From positions 1 to 16,627 of the forward strand of contig DAOVTY010000035.1 in assembly GCA_030632865.1 (NCBI GenBank): a stretch of DNA of 16,627 bases, read 5' to 3'. Shown here piece after piece: positions 14,376-16,627 of the stretch; position 1 is the first letter of the stretch; every line of letters starts with the position of its first letter. The notes beneath the pieces are model-generated. The model was not told the DNA's origin. It saw nothing but the letters and a program-made list of their open reading frames with translations, and did not search any database. Position numbers and translations under genes: made by a program. The stretch is from Bacteroidota bacterium. Lineage in GTDB: Bacteria; Bacteroidota; Bacteroidia; Bacteroidales; Prolixibacteraceae.

Positions 14376-15014
14376 ATGAAGTGTTTAAAGTTTTCGATAT
14401 TGGTAATTGTAAATTTGTTAATTGGAACTTCCATTTTTGCTCAATTTCCAGAAATAGAAAATGATTTTGACAGAAAGGTTAGGTTATTTTTAGAGGATAA
14501 TGCTAATAATTGGAAAGATATGAATGTGCCTCTTTCTGATGGTAAAATAATGTATGATATTATTGTTGAAAATGGTTATAAAAATGCTGTAGAAATAGGT
14601 ACTTCAACTGGTCATTCGGCTATTTGGATTGCTTGGGCTTTGAGCAAAACAGGAGGCAAACTTATAACTATAGAAATTGATAAAAATAGGTATATGCAAG
14701 CTAAAGCAAATTTTAAAAAGGCTGGAGTGGCTAAATATATAGAAACTCGACTTGCCGATGCTCATAAGTTGGTGCCTGAATTACCTGGTAAATACGATTT
14801 TGTTTTTAGTGATGCTGATAAATATTGGTATAAAAATTATTTTATTGCGATGGATACGAAACTTAAATCGGGTGGCTGTTTTGTTGCACACAATACCTTA
14901 ATGCGAATAAGTGGAGTTGATGAGTTTCTAGAATATATTGATAGTCTCGAAAGTTATGAAACAATAATTGATAATTCAGGACCCTCTGGAATATCTATCA
15001 GTTATAAAAAATAG
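14376..15014 (+). CDS. Exported class I SAM-dependent O-methyltransferase-like protein
   Basis: A Rossmann-fold methyltransferase of the caffeoyl-CoA/catechol O-methyltransferase type by motif, but with an apparent signal peptide. Residues 1-22 have a lysine-containing start, a hydrophobic core (6-18) and a plausible cut after IFA, before Gln23. The SAM-binding motif I is VEIGTSTGHSAI (72-83), the ribose-binding acid is probably Glu100 in TIEID, and the post-motif FSDADKYWYKNYF (144-156) matches the metal/substrate loop. The second metal-binding site usually reads D-N; here it is His172-Asn173 in VAHN. Substrate unknown. It is divergent from the cyclophilin gene, convergent with the repeat-protein gene (20 bp gap), and has no evident operon partner. 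The main doubt is location: SAM is a cytoplasmic cofactor, so either the N-terminus is an uncleaved anchor or the protein acts outside in an unknown way. Confidence 0.8.
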   Translation: MKCLKFSILVIVNLLIGTSIFAQFPEIENDFDRKVRLFLEDNANNWKDMNVPLSDGKIMYDIIVENGYKNAVEIGTSTGHSAIWIAWALSKTGGKLITIEIDKNRYMQAKANFKKAGVAKYIETRLADAHKLVPELPGKYDFVFSDADKYWYKNYFIAMDTKLKSGGCFVAHNTLMRISGVDEFLEYIDSLESYETIIDNSGPSGISISYKK

Positions 15015-15034
15015 CTCATTTTTATGGGATAGCG

Positions 15035-15898
15035 TTATTTAATTTTTTGGCCATTTTTAAATCTAGATTTATTCTTTAATTCACCATCACTGTAGTATTC
15101 TATAAAAACTCCATCTTTAATCCCATTTTTAAATGTTCTTCTATATTTTAATTGACCATTCTCGTAATACTCTTCTTCAAATCCATCAATTTTTCCATTA
15201 CTAAAATCTGTCTTTCCTTGCAAATTGCCATTTTCGAAATATCCTATTAATCCATCTTGCACCCCATTTTTAAAATATAATTTAATTTTAACTTTACCAC
15301 TTTCGTAATATCCTTCAGTAAGCCCATTTCGCTTGCCATTACTAAAATTTGTTATTATTCTTAAATTACCGCTTTCATAATATTCTTCCATTATTGCATT
15401 TTCATCATCCGTATTATATATTATTTGTTTTAATAATACACACTGTGCATTATATTCTTTTTCAGATTCTTTAAAATCATTTTTAAAACTTGTTTTCCAC
15501 CATAATTGACCAGCCTCATTATATTTATAAAAGAGCCCATCTTTTTTGTCATTTTTATGAGTTCCTTTAATTTTTATTTTACCATTTTCGTAATATTCCT
15601 CAACAAGCCCATCCTTTTTGCCATTAGTAAAGTTTATTTTAGCTTGTAAATTACTATTTTCATAATTTATAATTAGTAGTCCATTTGGTTTGCCATTTTT
15701 AATCTCTGACTCAAGTCTCACACTTCCATTTTCATAATTTTCAACTAGTATTCCATTGAATTTTTTACCGTTAAAGAAAAAAAGTGTTTGTCCTCTTATT
15801 TCTTTCTTTACTAAATTAGTGGAGAGTACTCTATTCTGGGAATTTAAATTATTTATGAAAAGTAGAATTGTGATTAATAATAAAAATGTTTTTTTCAT
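15035..15898 (-). CDS. Secreted YwqK/MORN-variant repeat protein
   Basis: A 287-residue protein with a signal peptide (1-20, KK then LLLITILLFI, cut near Ser20-Gln21), followed by about nine tandem units of 23-24 residues with the pattern Y-[EY]-[ENS]-G-x-[LVI]-x(2)-[K]-x(2)-F-x-N-G-x(2)-[DN]-G. Clear units begin near residues 55, 79, 103, 127, 174, 198, 221, 244 and 268; the unit around 127-172 is degenerate and longer. These match the MORN-repeat variant, annotated in databases as the YwqK family antitoxin; that name comes from one Bacillus gene and should not be taken as evidence of toxin neutralisation here. No toxin gene is next to it. A role at the cell surface or periplasm, perhaps binding, is only inferred. 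A TTTG, 20 nt, TACTTTTA arrangement (15933-15902, - strand) could be its promoter. Confidence 0.78.
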   Translation of the reverse strand: MKKTFLLLITILLFINNLNSQNRVLSTNLVKKEIRGQTLFFFNGKKFNGILVENYENGSVRLESEIKNGKPNGLLIINYENSNLQAKINFTNGKKDGLVEEYYENGKIKIKGTHKNDKKDGLFYKYNEAGQLWWKTSFKNDFKESEKEYNAQCVLLKQIIYNTDDENAIMEEYYESGNLRIITNFSNGKRNGLTEGYYESGKVKIKLYFKNGVQDGLIGYFENGNLQGKTDFSNGKIDGFEEEYYENGQLKYRRTFKNGIKDGVFIEYYSDGELKNKSRFKNGQKIK

Positions 15899-15901
15899 GG
15901 T

Positions 15902-15933
15902 TAAAAGTATTTAAATAACTCCTAAACGACAAA
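15902..15933 (-). promoter_or_regulatory. Possible promoter of the repeat-protein gene, overlapping the nifJ terminator
   Basis: On the - strand: TTTG (15933-15930), 20 nt, then TACTTTTA (15909-15902), one mismatch from TAnnTTTG. The box ends only 3 bp before the ATG, so a transcript from it would be leaderless or nearly so. That counts against it, as does the one mismatch. Confidence 0.3.
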
Positions 15934-15968
15934 AGCCGTCGAACGTCAACTGACGAACAACGGCTTTA
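15931..15968 (-). terminator. Intrinsic terminator downstream of nifJ
   Basis: An 8-bp outer stem (AAAGCCGT at 15932-15939 with ACGGCTTT at 15960-15967) and an inner short stem CGTC/GACG closed by AACT (15944-15955). On the - strand the outer stem ends in a run of U (CTTTTG). It lies about 45 bp after the nifJ stop and ahead of the repeat-protein gene. Confidence 0.75.
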
Positions 15969-16012
15969 ATATTTTATTCTATCCTCTCAGTAAGAAAGGT
16001 GACTGTTTATTA

Positions 16013-16627
16013 TTATTCTTTTGAATAATCCATGGAAGCCATTCGTTTGTAAGAATTATGGCGCCATTTAGCATTTTCTTCAGAAGCAGTAAACAATTCG
16101 TCTGCTTCTGCAGGAAATGTTTTTTTCAACGAAGTATAACGAACCTCGCCACTTAAGAAGTCTTGGAATTTTGTCCAGTCAGGCTCTTTAGAATCTAATT
16201 GAAATGGATTCTTTCCTTCTTCTTCCAGAAGTGGATTATGACGGAAAAGTGACCAATAACCAGCTTCAACTGCCCTCTTCTCTTCGTCTTGAGTTTTACC
16301 CATGCCAGCTCGTAAACCGTGACTAATACATGGCGAATATGCAATAATTAACGAAGGTCCTGGATATGCTTCAGCCTCTTTTAATGCTTTGAAGTATTGT
16401 GATTGATTAGCTCCCATTGCAACTTGTGCAACATAAACATAACCATAACTCATCATCATTGCACCAAGGTCTTTTTTACGTATTTTTTTACCTGATGCTG
16501 CAAATTTAGCAACTGCTCCAACTGGTGTGGCTTTCGATGCCTGACCTCCAGTATTTGAATAAATCTCGGTATCCATAACCAGAATGTTAACATCCTGACC
16601 ACTTGCCATTACGTGATCTAAACCACC
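16013..16627 (-). CDS. nifJ: Pyruvate:ferredoxin (flavodoxin) oxidoreductase, C-terminal 204 residues (N-terminus outside window)
   Basis: Oxidative decarboxylation of pyruvate to acetyl-CoA with electrons passed to ferredoxin or flavodoxin; a cytoplasmic thiamine diphosphate and iron-sulphur enzyme of anaerobic metabolism. The frame is open to the window edge (GGLDHV precedes the first internal Met). The visible part is the end of the thiamine-diphosphate domain: SGQDVNILVMDTEIYSNTGG (fragment residues 9-28), followed by QASKATPVGAVAKFA, and then YSPCISHGLRAGMG. The cysteine in SPCISHG (fragment residue 100) corresponds to the ligand that completes the proximal [4Fe-4S] cluster in the characterised Desulfovibrio enzyme. 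The full protein should be about 1,180 residues, so roughly 83% lies beyond the window. It ends with its own intrinsic terminator. Confidence 0.96.
   Translation of the reverse strand, partial: GGLDHVMASGQDVNILVMDTEIYSNTGGQASKATPVGAVAKFAASGKKIRKKDLGAMMMSYGYVYVAQVAMGANQSQYFKALKEAEAYPGPSLIIAYSPCISHGLRAGMGKTQDEEKRAVEAGYWSLFRHNPLLEEEGKNPFQLDSKEPDWTKFQDFLSGEVRYTSLKKTFPAEADELFTASEENAKWRHNSYKRMASMDYSKE

Overview
The window is about 16.6 kb of AT-rich DNA from a member of the Bacteroidota, most likely an anaerobic or facultative Bacteroidales/Marinilabiliales-type organism. This rests on the division and cell wall gene order, a MraY with the enlarged loop common in the phylum, promoter-like TTTG/TAnnTTTG elements instead of typical -35/-10 boxes, a near absence of Shine-Dalgarno sequences, and a pyruvate:ferredoxin oxidoreductase. 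The genus cannot be named from the sequence alone.

Region 1 (1-12010, + strand) is the distal part of the dcw (division and cell wall) cluster: murE (5' end missing), mraY, murD, ftsW, murG, murC, ftsQ, ftsA, then two tandem ftsZ genes. Gaps are 1-26 bp, and murC/ftsQ overlap by one base, so the block looks like one transcription unit. MurC, MurD and MurE build the UDP-MurNAc-peptide. MraY and MurG turn it into lipid I and lipid II. FtsW polymerises lipid II at the septum. FtsQ, FtsA and the FtsZ proteins form and anchor the divisome.

The most notable point is the ftsZ duplication. The two GTPase cores align without a gap over 320 residues, at roughly 59% identity by hand count. Only the second protein keeps a recognisable C-terminal partner-binding peptide. 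The first ends in a strongly charge-segregated linker and an aromatic tail.

Region 2 (12011-13868) has a YqeY/GatB-like gene on +. On the - strand it has a stand-alone cobalamin-dependent methionine synthase reactivation-domain protein and a cyclophilin-type peptidyl-prolyl isomerase with a clear intrinsic terminator.

Region 3 (13869-14375) is a 507 bp gap. It contains a good candidate for a short structured RNA on the - strand: a well-spaced Bacteroidota-type promoter, a 5' hairpin, a G-rich linker and a 10-bp 3' hairpin.

Region 4 (14376-16627) has an O-methyltransferase-like protein with a signal peptide (+), a secreted YwqK/MORN-variant repeat protein (-), and the C-terminal end of nifJ/PFOR (-), followed by an intrinsic terminator whose 3' edge overlaps a possible promoter of the repeat-protein gene.

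No tRNA, rRNA, CRISPR array, insertion sequence or prophage gene was seen.
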